A stretch of 64,000 nt of DNA from assembly GCA_031082205.1 (NCBI GenBank), contig JAVHLJ010000010.1:1-64000 (forward strand), written 5' to 3'. Positions 25,452 through 35,685 of the stretch are shown piece by piece. The first letter of the stretch is position 1; every line of letters starts with the position of its first letter. Source of the stretch: Elusimicrobiales bacterium (lineage in GTDB: Bacteria > Elusimicrobiota > Elusimicrobia > Elusimicrobiales > UBA9959). A program made the position numbers and the translations under genes. Under the pieces are notes generated by a model. The model did not search any database. It saw nothing but the letters and a program-made list of their open reading frames with translations, and was not told the DNA's origin.

Positions 25452-25547
25452 CCGGGGGAGACGCCGTGAGGGTTCGCGGGGGCGCCCCGGAGCCGCGAGC
25501 ATCGTAAGCGCGAGCGGCGAGGGCCGAGGACCGACGCGCTATGCGCG
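25452..25547 (+). repeat. 96-bp dispersed repeat, copy 1
   Basis: This stretch matches the reverse complement of 44766-44861 over 96 ungapped positions with about nine differences; the 3' two thirds (AGCCGCGAGCATCGTAAGCG onward) have only one. It contains a small palindrome, CGCGC-TAT-GCGCG. GCCGTGAGGG at 25463-25472 is the inverse of CCCTCACGGC at 25567-25576, so this copy lies within a larger inverted repeat. Confidence 0.85.
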
Positions 25548-25607
25548 CGAGTCCGTACCCCGCGACGCCCTCACGGCGGCTACCCCGTTATAGGTCTCCT
25601 GTTTTAT

Positions 25608-25678
25608 CTCCCGGGCATGGATTCGAACCATGTCTAACCGAGTCAAAGTCGGTTGTGCTACCGTTACACCACCCGGGA
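25608..25678 (-). tRNA. tRNA-Gln (TTG)
   Basis: Minus-strand cloverleaf: acceptor TCCCGGG pairs with CCCGGGA, anticodon loop CTTTGAC gives anticodon TTG, and the T-arm is CATGG-TTCGAAT-CCATG. No CCA is encoded. It lies between spoVG and the GIY-YIG gene on the same strand. Confidence 0.95.
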
Positions 25679-25686
25679 ATAAATCG

Positions 25687-25724
25687 GGCCGCAAAACCCG
25701 GCCTCTCGGCCGGGCCTTGCGGCC
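25687..25724 (-). terminator. Long hairpin after spoVG
   Basis: GGCCGCAA and CCCGGCC (25687-25703) pair with GGCCGGG and TTGCGGCC (25708-25724) around a four-base loop, with a two-base mismatch between the stems. On the minus strand the inner stem is followed by TTTT. It would end the spoVG message just before tRNA-Gln. Confidence 0.6.
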
Positions 25725-25754
25725 GGGCTGTCTCCGCGCGGGGCGCGGAGCGGC

Positions 25755-26060
25755 TCAGTCCTCTTCCGCTCCGGTCGGCGCCGGTATGCCGCCTGACGCC
25801 TCGGCCCTGGCCAGTTCCTTGTTGTACTCGCCCAGTATTATCTCTTCCAGCCGGCCGCGGAACTCGTTGCTGATCGGGTGGGCGATGTCCTTGTAAGTGC
25901 CGTCCTTTATCTTGCGGGACGGCATGCAGACTATCAGCCCCTTGTTCCCGTTCACTACCTTCATGTTGTGCACCACGAAGGCGTTGTCGAAAGTTACCGT
26001 CGCGAAGGCCTTCAGCCTGGCCTCGTTGCGCAGATGTATGCGTACCTCGGTGATTTCCAT
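25755..26060 (-). CDS. spoVG: SpoVG family RNA/DNA-binding regulator
   Basis: 101 aa with the complete SpoVG core: MEITEVRIHLRNEARLKAFA, TFDNAFVVHNMKV, KGLIVCMPSRKIKDGTYKDIAHPI, then a variable acidic tail. SpoVG proteins bind nucleic acids and modulate gene expression in many phyla, not only spore formers. GGGGGAAGGG precedes the start. Its position between ispE and glmU matches the Bacillus-type gene order. Confidence 0.95.
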   Translation of the reverse strand: MEITEVRIHLRNEARLKAFATVTFDNAFVVHNMKVVNGNKGLIVCMPSRKIKDGTYKDIAHPISNEFRGRLEEIILGEYNKELARAEASGGIPAPTGAEED

Positions 26061-26160
26061 CCCTTCCCCCAGTTGTAAGAGCCCCCGCTACAGAGTCAGT
26101 AGGCGCGCAGTCCCCGTAGACGCCAGCGACTTACTTCGTTGGATCCGACGGCCCCTGCCG

Positions 26161-27051
26161 TCAGGCAAATTCTGCCAAAAAAACCATGCCTTTGCAAGGT
26201 TTGATGGCGCGCGCCAGCCTGGCGGCTTCCGCCCGGCTCCCGGCCACGGCGAAGACCGTTGAGCCGGAGCCTGACATCATGACCCCGGCCGACCCGGCCT
26301 CGGCGAGGCGCCGGCGGGCCCGTGCTATGGACGGATGGGCCGGCAGAACGGGGTCCTCCAGCCGGTTCTTCATGAGCGGCGCCCAGGCCGCCGGACCGGC
26401 GCCCGCGGACATGGCCTTTAACAGCCGGCGATATTCCCGGCGCGAGGCGGAGACCTCCGCCGGACCCGGCCGCCTGAGCGCGGCGTAGACGCCGGGCGTG
26501 GGCACGGGAAAACCGGGGAAATACACTACGAGGAAAGTCCGGCCCGGCCGCAGGCGCAGCGGCTTGAGCTTCTCGCCGCGGCCCCGGCCCTCGCAGAAAA
26601 CGGAGCCGGCCAGGAAGAACGGCACGTCGGAGCCCAGCCCCGCCGCCAGGCGCATCAGCTTGCGCCGGTCGGCCGGAGAGCGGCGCCGGTGCAGCCGGGA
26701 GAGTCCTTCGAGTACGGCCGCGGCGTTGGACGAGCCCCCGCCCAGGCCCGCGCCGGACGGTATACGCTTGACCAGCCGCATATCCAGCGCCGGTTCCAGG
26801 CCGAAACGCCGGTAAAAAGCGTCGGCGGCCCTCCAGGCCAGGTTCTTCTCCGGCGGTATGGGGGCGAAATTAGACTTGTTATCGACGGTCAGCCTGATAC
26901 CGGGCTTCCCGGAAGGGCGCAGCGTCAGCGAATCGGCCAGGCTTATCCTGCCGAAGAGCGTGAGCAGATCGTGATAGCCGTCGGGCCTTTTCCCGGTGAC
27001 TTCCAGGAAGAGGTTCACCTTGGCCCGCGACTTTAAGACGAGGGTCTTCAT
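26161..27051 (-). CDS. ispE: 4-diphosphocytidyl-2-C-methyl-D-erythritol kinase
   Basis: 296 aa GHMP kinase of the non-mevalonate isoprenoid pathway. It begins KSRAKVNLFLEVTGKRPDGYH with the substrate-binding Lys/Asn, and has the ATP loop IPSGAGLGGGSSNAAAVL with its catalytic-region Asp in GSDVPFFLAGS, plus the C-terminal GVMMSGSGSTVFAV. It overlaps the TPR gene by 4 bp. The 100-bp gap to spoVG shows no further gene. Confidence 0.94.
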   Translation of the reverse strand: MKTLVLKSRAKVNLFLEVTGKRPDGYHDLLTLFGRISLADSLTLRPSGKPGIRLTVDNKSNFAPIPPEKNLAWRAADAFYRRFGLEPALDMRLVKRIPSGAGLGGGSSNAAAVLEGLSRLHRRRSPADRRKLMRLAAGLGSDVPFFLAGSVFCEGRGRGEKLKPLRLRPGRTFLVVYFPGFPVPTPGVYAALRRPGPAEVSASRREYRRLLKAMSAGAGPAAWAPLMKNRLEDPVLPAHPSIARARRRLAEAGSAGVMMSGSGSTVFAVAGSRAEAARLARAIKPCKGMVFLAEFA

Positions 27052-29213
27052 TCGTCGGCAGGCGCGGGAACGAAGAGCGGGTTCTCCGCGGGGATATTGA
27101 CCTGCCTCCGGTCGATGACCAGCTTCAGCCTGGCCGACGGGACTTTCATCTCTATCTCGCCGGGCACCCAGTAGCCCTTCCGGGGGAAATAAGCGCCGAA
27201 GGTGAGCGTCACGCCGCCGCCGGTGTCGAGCGATCCGAGCCTTGCGCCGGTCTCGTCCAGCGCGGCCTTTTTCTTCCCGGACTTCAGCGAGGCGGAACGC
27301 CTGCCGCCCTCGAAGACCAGTCCCGGCTCGTTGAAAAAAGAGCCGGAATAGAAGTATTTCATCTCGGCCGCCAGCGCCGGCGCCCAGTAGACGAAACCGT
27401 CCCGGGCCTTGCCCTCCAGGGCGGCCGGCTCGTCCATCTCCACGATGCCTCCCCGGACCCTTATCCTCCAGAGAGGGGCCATCAGCGGCCCCGTTATGGT
27501 GAAAGTGAACTCGTCGGGAGCGATGTAGCTGATGACGCCGTCGAACTTGAAGCTCTTGCCGAAGGAGGAGACTTCCAGACCGCAGAACGAGGCGTAGCCG
27601 GAACCGGCCGGCATGAAACGCGCGATGGCGCCCGCCAGGAGCGGGCCGGCCTCGGCCGGCGGCATCTTCCCCAGTTCGGCGAAGAGCCTGCCGCGCACGG
27701 CGGGCACCCGCTTGGCGTCCGCGTCCAGCTGCAGCGAGACGGTCCAGGCGTGGACGGCTTCGCGAGCGCGCCCCAGCGCCGAGTAGGCGTCGCCGACATG
27801 CTCCCAGATCACGGGGTCCGCGTTTATCAGGCGGGAGGCCTCGAGCAGTTTCTCCAGCGCTTCGGCGTGCCGTCCTTTTTTATACAGCACCCAGCCGAGC
27901 GAATCGACATAGGCGCCGTTGCCGGGGTCCAGCTCCACCGCGCGGCGGATGAACCCCTCCGCCTCGTCGAGTTTCAGACCCCTGTCGGCCAGCGAGTAGC
28001 CGAGGTAGTTGAGGACCACGGCGTTGTCGGGCTCGGAGGAGAGTATGATCCGGAACTGCGCCTCGGCCTCTCCGATGTTCCCCTCCCTTTCGGAAACTAT
28101 GGCGTACTGCATCCTGGCCTCTCGGTAGCCGGGAGAGGACTCGACTATCCTCTTCATAAGCTCCAGCGCGCGCTTGGTCTTCCCGGTATCGTCCAGCCCC
28201 AGCGCCAGGAAATAGGCGATCTCGTCGTTCTTCGGCCACCTGGCGTGGGAGTCCTCCAGCAGTTTCACCGCCTTCTCCGGCTGACGCGCCTGACTGTAAT
28301 AGTAGGCCAGCCGCATGACCAGCCCCGGATTCTCCTTGAGCCCGGCGGAACGCTCCATGTAGGCCACGGCCGAGGCGTAATCCTCGCGCTGCTCCGCGAT
28401 CAGCGAAAGCCAGAAGCAGGAGTCCGGGTCCGTCTGGTCCAGCGCGTTCGCCTTCAGGAAATATTTTTCGGCGCGGGCGAGATCCCCCACGGCGGGCCCG
28501 GCCAGCAGCGCGCCGAGATGATTGAACAGTTCCCTGTTGGAAGGGTCGAGATCGGCCAGTTCCTCGTACTGCGCGACCGCGGCGGCGGTGTCGCCGTTCA
28601 CCTCGTAATGATTGGCCAGGGCGAAGCGCGGCTGCAGGTAGTAGGAGTCCTCCGCCGCGGACTTGACCATGTACTCTTTCGCCAGGTCGGCGCGGCCTCG
28701 CATGCCGTGCAGCGTGGCGATCTGGAAATACGTCTCGGCCGCGGCGTCGGGCCGCAGCTCGGCGTAACGCAGAAGATACTTTATGCTGGCGTCGGGGTCG
28801 CGCCCGCTGTTGGCGCCCGCAAGCTGGTAGACCGCCTCGTCGTTCTCGGGCTCCAGTTCCACGGCCCGGGCGAAGGCCTTTATCGCGCCGTCGATGTCGT
28901 TCTTCGCCCAGCGCACGTTCCCGTAGAGTATCCAGTTGTCTGCCGAGGACGGGTCGGCGTTTATTATGTGCTCCGCCCAGGCCTCGGCCTCGGCCACGCG
29001 CCCGACATGAAGCGCCAGGTTGAGGGCCTGGCGGCGGACATAGACCGACTGCGGGTCCAGCAGCATGGCGGCCTTGTATTCGCCCAGGGCCGCGTCGTAA
29101 TCGCCCTTGCGTTCGCGCGACACCCCGGCCATGAAGTGCAGGTAGGCCGATTTATCCGCGGCGGCCGCGGCCGGCGCGGCCAGCAGCATGAAAGCGATGG
29201 TCAGGTTCCTCAT
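27048..29213 (-). CDS. Exported TPR protein with C-terminal LolA/LolB-like domain
   Basis: 721 aa. Signal peptide at residues 1-19 (LTIAFMLLAAPAAAAA). Residues ~25-500 are serial TPR units, recognisable by spacing such as ADNWILYGNVRWAKNDIDGAIKAFARAVELEPEN. The last ~200 residues form a beta-rich domain (KFDGVISYIAPDEFTFTITG, YFPRKGYWVPGEIEMKVPSA) like DUF4292/LolB-type lipid-binding domains. A periplasmic or outer-membrane assembly role is likely but inferred. It is coupled to rimI and ispE by 4-bp overlaps. Confidence 0.78.
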   Translation of the reverse strand: MRNLTIAFMLLAAPAAAAADKSAYLHFMAGVSRERKGDYDAALGEYKAAMLLDPQSVYVRRQALNLALHVGRVAEAEAWAEHIINADPSSADNWILYGNVRWAKNDIDGAIKAFARAVELEPENDEAVYQLAGANSGRDPDASIKYLLRYAELRPDAAAETYFQIATLHGMRGRADLAKEYMVKSAAEDSYYLQPRFALANHYEVNGDTAAAVAQYEELADLDPSNRELFNHLGALLAGPAVGDLARAEKYFLKANALDQTDPDSCFWLSLIAEQREDYASAVAYMERSAGLKENPGLVMRLAYYYSQARQPEKAVKLLEDSHARWPKNDEIAYFLALGLDDTGKTKRALELMKRIVESSPGYREARMQYAIVSEREGNIGEAEAQFRIILSSEPDNAVVLNYLGYSLADRGLKLDEAEGFIRRAVELDPGNGAYVDSLGWVLYKKGRHAEALEKLLEASRLINADPVIWEHVGDAYSALGRAREAVHAWTVSLQLDADAKRVPAVRGRLFAELGKMPPAEAGPLLAGAIARFMPAGSGYASFCGLEVSSFGKSFKFDGVISYIAPDEFTFTITGPLMAPLWRIRVRGGIVEMDEPAALEGKARDGFVYWAPALAAEMKYFYSGSFFNEPGLVFEGGRRSASLKSGKKKAALDETGARLGSLDTGGGVTLTFGAYFPRKGYWVPGEIEMKVPSARLKLVIDRRQVNIPAENPLFVPAPADE

Positions 29214-29662
29214 TTATTCTCCCCGGAAGGAAGCGCCTTCCTCATCAGCAGCGCGTCCTCCGCGTTATCGTAGAACTTGGGCCGGCGGCCTTCCACCTCG
29301 AAACCCTCGGCGGCGTAGAGGGTCCTGGCCGGCGAGTTGTTCTCGCCCACCTCCAGCGTGATGGAGGTACAGGCGCTCTTGCGCGCGTACTCCGCGCATT
29401 TGTTCAGCAGCGCGCGGGCGGCCCCGCGGCGGATGAAAGCGGAAGAGACGGCAAGTGAATTTATCTGCGCCTCGGGCCGCACTATCCAGAAATTGATGAA
29501 GCCGGCGGGGGCGCCGTCCTGCTCGGCGACCAGCGTCACCGAAGAGGGTTTGGCCAGTTCCTCCCGCAGCCCTTTCTCCCCCCAGGCCGGGTAGCCCGGC
29601 CAGGCGGCCTCGATGGCGGCCAGCGCGGGGATATCCTTTTCGAAGGCGCGGCGCACCGTCAT
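29210..29662 (-). CDS. rimI: GNAT acetyltransferase, RimI type
   Basis: 150 aa from ATG 29662, which overlaps the tsaB stop as ATGA. The GNAT core is clear: MTVRRAFEKDIPALAAIE, INSLAVSSAFIRRGAARALL (acetyl-CoA site, with R-R-G-A-A in place of R/Q-x2-G-x-G/A) and TLEVGENNSPARTLYAAEGF. RimI acetylates the ribosomal protein bS18 N-terminus. The tsaB-rimI pairing is widely conserved. An upstream extension of this frame is a shadow of tsaB. Confidence 0.9.
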   Translation of the reverse strand: MTVRRAFEKDIPALAAIEAAWPGYPAWGEKGLREELAKPSSVTLVAEQDGAPAGFINFWIVRPEAQINSLAVSSAFIRRGAARALLNKCAEYARKSACTSITLEVGENNSPARTLYAAEGFEVEGRRPKFYDNAEDALLMRKALPSGENK

Positions 29663-30369
29663 TTCCCGCGGCCCCCGGCCCTGGCTTTTTTGGCCCTGGC
29701 GTCCAGTTCGTACTTGGCTGGCTTGAGGTAAAGCGGCTCGAGCGGCCCGCCGAAAATTTCCCCGGCGGCCATGACGGCCTCCGGCCTGACCATCGACAAG
29801 CCGGGAGGCGCTTTGCGGCAGCCGGCCGGAGCGAGCGAGTATATTTCCGGCTTCTCCTCGGCGTCGGCCACGCAGAGGTCCGGCGCGGCCGAGGCCAGCA
29901 GTTCGCGGGCCCCGGCTTCGGGCAGCCAGACCGGCGCGCCGAGCGGCTTCGGGACCTTTCCGCCGGAAGGTACCCGGTAGAACTGGACGAAATATTCTTC
30001 CTTGAAGGCGTGCAGCAGCACCGCCAGTTTCCCGCCGGCCGGCAGCAGCGGGGCGGCGGAGAGGGCCAGGACTTCGAAAACGGTGACCCCGCGGGCGCGG
30101 CAGCCCAGCAGCAGTTCCAGAGAGCCGGCCAGCGTGAGGCCTATCCTGATGCCGGTGAACCGGCCAGGCCCGCGCACGGCGCAGACGCCGGAGAGGTCCT
30201 CCAGGCGCGCGCCGGATTTCTTGAGCAGCAGGTCCAGCGACGGGAAGAGCTGTTTCTCCTGGTTCGGCTCCTTTACGCTTGAGGCGTGGAACTTCCCCGC
30301 CTCCAGCCCCAGCTTGAGGCGGCCGCCGCTGGTGCATATCGAAAGTTTCACTTCTTTTTTCTGCGCCAT
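29659..30369 (-). CDS. tsaB: tRNA t6A biosynthesis protein TsaB
   Basis: 236 aa from ATG 30369, just inside the end of tsaE. It is an ASKHA-fold pseudo-enzyme: LSICTSGGRLKLGLEAG, then VRGPGRFTGIRIGLTLAGSL, the TsaB signature. TsaB scaffolds TsaD and TsaE in forming threonylcarbamoyl-adenosine at tRNA position 37. It is organised as tsaE-tsaB-rimI; tsaD and tsaC are not in this window. Confidence 0.93.
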   Translation of the reverse strand: MAQKKEVKLSICTSGGRLKLGLEAGKFHASSVKEPNQEKQLFPSLDLLLKKSGARLEDLSGVCAVRGPGRFTGIRIGLTLAGSLELLLGCRARGVTVFEVLALSAAPLLPAGGKLAVLLHAFKEEYFVQFYRVPSGGKVPKPLGAPVWLPEAGARELLASAAPDLCVADAEEKPEIYSLAPAGCRKAPPGLSMVRPEAVMAAGEIFGGPLEPLYLKPAKYELDARAKKARAGGRGK

Positions 30370-30848
30370 TCCCTCTCCATCCGCGCCAGGGCGGCCCCGT
30401 GTACTCCGCCCTCGGCGCGGGCACGTATCTCCCGGCGGTCGCCGCCGGCCAGCCTGAAATCCAGTTCCAGCCTCTCGGCGCCGTAGGCCGTGTCCCTTAT
30501 ATCCCCGCCCCATTCCACGGCCATTATACCGTCGGCGCGGCCGGCGTAATCGGAGAAGCCGGTGTTCTCCAGTTCGCCCGGGCCCAGCCTGAAAAGGTCG
30601 AAATGAAAGATCTTAAGCCTTCCGCCATAGGTCCTGAGTATGTTGAAGCTGGCGCTGACCGGCGAATCCTTGGACCCCAGCGCCGCCGCCAGGCCTTTGA
30701 CGAACTCCGTCTTGCCGGCGCCTATCGGCCCCGTAAGCACCAGGCATTCGCCGCCGCGGGCCGCGCGGGCGAGCGCCGCCGCCAGGCGGCGGGTCCCGTC
30801 CGGACCGTCCGTTTTAAAAATGCTCGAAGACGGGGATCTCGCCGTCAT
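30348..30848 (-). CDS. tsaE: tRNA t6A biosynthesis ATPase TsaE
   Basis: 166 aa. P-loop GPIGAGKTEFVKGLA; SASFNILRTY and the HFDLFRL segment are the TsaE signature, with the SPT/SASF loop and the Asp that binds Mg. The C-terminal ~45 residues are a basic extension (RREIRARAEGGVHGAALARM) beyond the usual length. It overlaps thiL by 35 bp and tsaB by 22 bp. Confidence 0.93.
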   Translation of the reverse strand: MTARSPSSSIFKTDGPDGTRRLAAALARAARGGECLVLTGPIGAGKTEFVKGLAAALGSKDSPVSASFNILRTYGGRLKIFHFDLFRLGPGELENTGFSDYAGRADGIMAVEWGGDIRDTAYGAERLELDFRLAGGDRREIRARAEGGVHGAALARMEREWRRKKK

Positions 30849-31770
30849 AACCCTCCACTTCGACTCCCCTGCCTTTCAGCGCTTCCCCGACCCGCAGCGC
30901 GCCGGGCAAGAGCCGCCGGACCAGGGCCTCCTTGGAAGGCCGGCAGGAGAAAACGAGGCCGTAATCCTCGCCGCCGGCGAGGGCGTAAAGCCGCCAGTCC
31001 TTTTTTTTCGCCGCGGCCCAGCGCCGCAGGTCCGGGGAGCAGGCCTCCTCCGGCAGCCGGGCCTTCACGCGGCAGCCCGAGAGCCTGGCGATGATGCCGA
31101 GACTGCGGTACAGCCCGTCGGAATTGTCCAGCATGGCCGAAGCCAGCCCCCGGCGGCCGATGAGGGCTCCCTCGGCCAGCATGGGCCGGGGGCGCCAGAA
31201 AGCGTCGACGAGCCCGGCGAAACCGCGGCGCCGCGCTCCTTTAGACATGAGCAGTTCCAGTCCCGCGCGCGACCGGCCCAGCGGGCCCAGCGAGTAGACA
31301 AGGTCGCCCGGGCGGGCGCCGTACCTGGTGACGAAGCCGCGGCATTCGCCCAGCACGGTCATCGAAAAATGCTTCTTGTCCGAACGGGCGATGTTGCCTC
31401 CGGCCACGGCCACGCCTGAACGGCGCGCCTCGGCGCGCAGGGCTTTTATGAACCGCCGCGCCCATCCGCCGCTGGCGGAGCGCGGCAGGCCGGCGGCGGT
31501 GAGCAGCGCCAGCGGCCGCACTTCGCCCATGGCGGCCAGGTCGCTGAGGTTCATGCGCAGCAGCTTGCCGGCTATGAGTTCCGGGGAAGAAAAAGAGTCC
31601 AGGAAATGCGCGCCCTCGCACATCTCGTCCACGGTGGCTACAAGCCGGCGGCCCGGGCGGACCTTCAGCACGGCCGCGTCGTCGCCGGGTCCCAGCAGCA
31701 GCGGACCTCCGCCGGGGAAGACCCGCTCTATGCGCTCTATCAGCGCGTCCTCGCCGCGCGGCTTCTTCAT
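30814..31770 (-). CDS. thiL: Thiamine-monophosphate kinase
   Basis: 318 aa. The N-terminal AIR-synthase-like domain shows GPGDDAAVLKV and VATVDEMCEGAHFL (family TTDMLVEGVHF), then KLLRMNLSDLAAMG. Later motifs are LLDNSDGLYRSL-like MLDNSDGLYRSLG and AGGEDYGLVFS. It phosphorylates thiamine-P to the coenzyme TPP. No other thiamine genes are nearby; it is carried in the nnrD-thiL-tsaE run with overlaps on both sides. Confidence 0.92.
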   Translation of the reverse strand: MKKPRGEDALIERIERVFPGGGPLLLGPGDDAAVLKVRPGRRLVATVDEMCEGAHFLDSFSSPELIAGKLLRMNLSDLAAMGEVRPLALLTAAGLPRSASGGWARRFIKALRAEARRSGVAVAGGNIARSDKKHFSMTVLGECRGFVTRYGARPGDLVYSLGPLGRSRAGLELLMSKGARRRGFAGLVDAFWRPRPMLAEGALIGRRGLASAMLDNSDGLYRSLGIIARLSGCRVKARLPEEACSPDLRRWAAAKKKDWRLYALAGGEDYGLVFSCRPSKEALVRRLLPGALRVGEALKGRGVEVEGYDGEIPVFEHF

Positions 31771-32651
31771 CGCTCAAGCCTCCGGAAGGCGGCGGGCAGG
31801 TATTCCACCAGGTCGGAGGCGGTCACGCTCCGCGCGTTCAGCCTGCGCGCCGCCATTGAACCGGCCAGCCCGTGGAGGTGAACCGCCAGGCGCGCGGCGG
31901 CGCAGGCGGTCTCCCGGTTAAAACCGTCACGCCGGCCGAGCTGCGCCCAGAGCCCGCCGATGAAGCCGGCCAGCGCGTCGCCGGAGCCGCCCTTGGCCAG
32001 CTCCGGGCCGCCGCCGGCGTTTTTCCACATACTGCCTCCGCAGGCCGTGATCGTGCCGGGGCCCTTGAGGACGGCGACGACGCCGCGCGCGGCCAGCGCC
32101 GCGGCGGCCTCCGGCCGGCTTCCCCGGAAACCGGGGAAAAGCCTGGCGAACTCGCCGGGATGGGGAGTGAAAACGGCCGGCGAACCGTTCAGGATGCCGC
32201 CGCCTTTCCAGCCGGAGGCCGCGAGGGCGTTGAGAGCGTCGGCGTCGACGACGCAGGGCAGGCGCAGCCCGCGAAGCACCTTCAAGACGAAAGAGGAGGA
32301 CTTCATGGAGAGACCCGGACCTATGACGGCCAGGTCGTATTTGCCGCGGGAGGCGGCTTCAAGAAGGGCGGACGAAGCCGGAGCCCCGAAGCGATCCTTC
32401 CCGGGCAGCGGCAGCGTCATGGCCTCGGGCACCGCGGCGGCCATGACAGCCCGCTCGGACTCCGGCAGCGCCGCCGTCACGAGGCCCGCGCCGGCGCGCA
32501 GAGCGGCCCGGGCGCAGATAACGGCCGCCCCGTTCATGCCGCGGGAACCGGCGATCAGCAGCAGCCGGCCGAAATCACCCTTATGCGCGCCGCGCGGGCG
32601 GGGAGGCAGCAGGCGCCGCAGGGCGGGGGCGTTATCCGTCGGGACTTTCAT
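31767..32651 (-). CDS. nnrD: ADP-dependent NAD(P)H-hydrate dehydratase
   Basis: 294 aa, the ribokinase-like YjeF C-terminal domain only. It begins LLPPRPRGAHKGDFGRLLLIAGSRG; FTPHPGEFARLFPG and the late LAKGGSGDALAGFIGGLWAQ are the family signatures. It repairs hydrated NAD(P)H. The NnrE epimerase domain, often fused at the N-terminus, is absent. It overlaps acpS and thiL by 4 bp each. Confidence 0.93.
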   Translation of the reverse strand: MKVPTDNAPALRRLLPPRPRGAHKGDFGRLLLIAGSRGMNGAAVICARAALRAGAGLVTAALPESERAVMAAAVPEAMTLPLPGKDRFGAPASSALLEAASRGKYDLAVIGPGLSMKSSSFVLKVLRGLRLPCVVDADALNALAASGWKGGGILNGSPAVFTPHPGEFARLFPGFRGSRPEAAAALAARGVVAVLKGPGTITACGGSMWKNAGGGPELAKGGSGDALAGFIGGLWAQLGRRDGFNRETACAAARLAVHLHGLAGSMAARRLNARSVTASDLVEYLPAAFRRLER

Positions 32652-33024
32652 TTTCGCCAGGCCAGCGCCGCGGCGCAGGCGTACGAGGAAGTGTGGGTGA
32701 GCGAAAGTTCTATCCGCGCGCCGGCGTGGCGGCGGGCGCTTATCTTCACGGAAGGCCGACCGGAGGAGCTCTTGATTATCTCGATGGACTTGAGAGGCAG
32801 GCTCCTGTCGTCGAGGGCCTTTATGACCGCCTCCTTGGCCGCGAACCGCGCGGCCATCCGCTCGTAGCGGTTGGCGGAGGCGCCGCAGTACTCTATCTCT
32901 CCGGGAGTGAAGAAACGGGTCAGGAAGGAGGGCCTGCGCGAGGCGAGCCTGCGCACGCGCGAGACCTCTACGATGTCTATGCCCAGGCCCGGGACGAATT
33001 CCCCGGGCTTTCCGCGGGAGCTCA

Positions 33025-33025
<1 letters not shown>
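32648..33025 (-). CDS. acpS: Holo-[acyl-carrier-protein] synthase
   Basis: 125 aa from ATG 33025, which overlaps the glmS stop by one base. GLGIDIVEVSRVRRL holds the Mg-binding Asp; RFFTPGEIEYC and RMAARFAAKEAVIKAL holds the conserved Glu/Lys; LSLTHTSSYACAAAL ends the fold. It transfers phosphopantetheine from CoA to ACP. The same reading frame continues far upstream through glmS, but that extension is a shadow. Confidence 0.94.
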
Positions 33026-34890
<1,865 letters not shown>

Positions 34891-34965
34891 GGTAGATAGC
34901 GACGGGACGGCGGAGGGCCGTGGCGGCTAAGCCGCGCTGGCGTGACCTCCGGCGCGCCGGCCTCC

Positions 34966-35685
34966 TTATTGCATCAGGCGCTTCATCTCGGCGACGGCCG
35001 AGCGGAGGCCGGTGAAAACGGCGCGGGAGATTATGGCGTAGCCTATGTTCAGGCAGTCCATGCCCTCTATGCGGGCCACCTGCCCGACATTGTAGTAGTC
35101 CAGGCCGTGGCCGGCGTGCAGGCCCATCTTGAGTTCCTTGACCAGGAACGAGGCCAGCTGCAGCCGCTCCAGTTCCCTGGCCTGCAGCTTCTTCCCCCAG
35201 GACGAGGAATAGGCGCTGGTGCAGAGCTCTATGGAATCGGCGCCCAGCTTATGGACCTTGCGTATGGCCTCGGGCTCGGGATCGGTGAAGACGGCGACCT
35301 CTATGCCGGCCCCGGAGAGCGACTTTATCACGCGCTCCAACTCGGCGTTCTTGCCGGAGAGCTTTATTCCGCCCTGGGTCGTGACCTCGTTGGGCGATTC
35401 CGGGACCAGGCAGACCGAATCGGGCTTGGTCTTCAACGCGAATTTCTCCATCTCGGAGGTAGCGGCCATCTCCAGGTGCAGCATGCCCTTCACTTCCGCG
35501 CGCACCCTCTCCACGTCGGCGTCCTGCACGTGGCGCCGGTCGGCGCGCAGGTGCATGACTATCATCTCGGCCCCGGCGGCCAGCGCCACGCGCGCGGCCT
35601 CGACGGGGTCCGGGTTCTTCTCCCTGCGGGCCTGCCTGACGGTGCAGACATGATCTATGTTGACTCCGAGTTTGACCTTTTTCAT
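34966..35685 (-). CDS. pdxJ: Pyridoxine 5'-phosphate synthase
   Basis: 239 aa. TIM-barrel enzyme with LGVNIDHVCTVRQARREKNPDP, GAEMIVMHLRADRRHVQDAD, VPESPNEVTTQGGIKL and the C-terminal HAGHGLDYYNV, all family signatures. It joins 1-deoxyxylulose-5-P and 3-amino-2-oxopropyl phosphate in the DXP-dependent B6 pathway. GGAGGGG precedes the start, within the end of glmM (4-bp overlap). Confidence 0.96.
   Translation of the reverse strand: MKKVKLGVNIDHVCTVRQARREKNPDPVEAARVALAAGAEMIVMHLRADRRHVQDADVERVRAEVKGMLHLEMAATSEMEKFALKTKPDSVCLVPESPNEVTTQGGIKLSGKNAELERVIKSLSGAGIEVAVFTDPEPEAIRKVHKLGADSIELCTSAYSSSWGKKLQARELERLQLASFLVKELKMGLHAGHGLDYYNVGQVARIEGMDCLNIGYAIISRAVFTGLRSAVAEMKRLMQ

Noticed and set aside
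26061-26160. Noncoding RNA between ispE and spoVG
   Set aside because: No convincing stem, promoter box or terminator in the 100 bases; only the spoVG ribosome site is clear.
34891-34965. Terminator or glmS ribozyme between pdxJ and glmS
   Set aside because: A short GCGGC-TAA-GCCGC stem exists but there is no T-tract, and 75 bases on the downstream side of pdxJ cannot hold a glmS ribozyme upstream of glmS.
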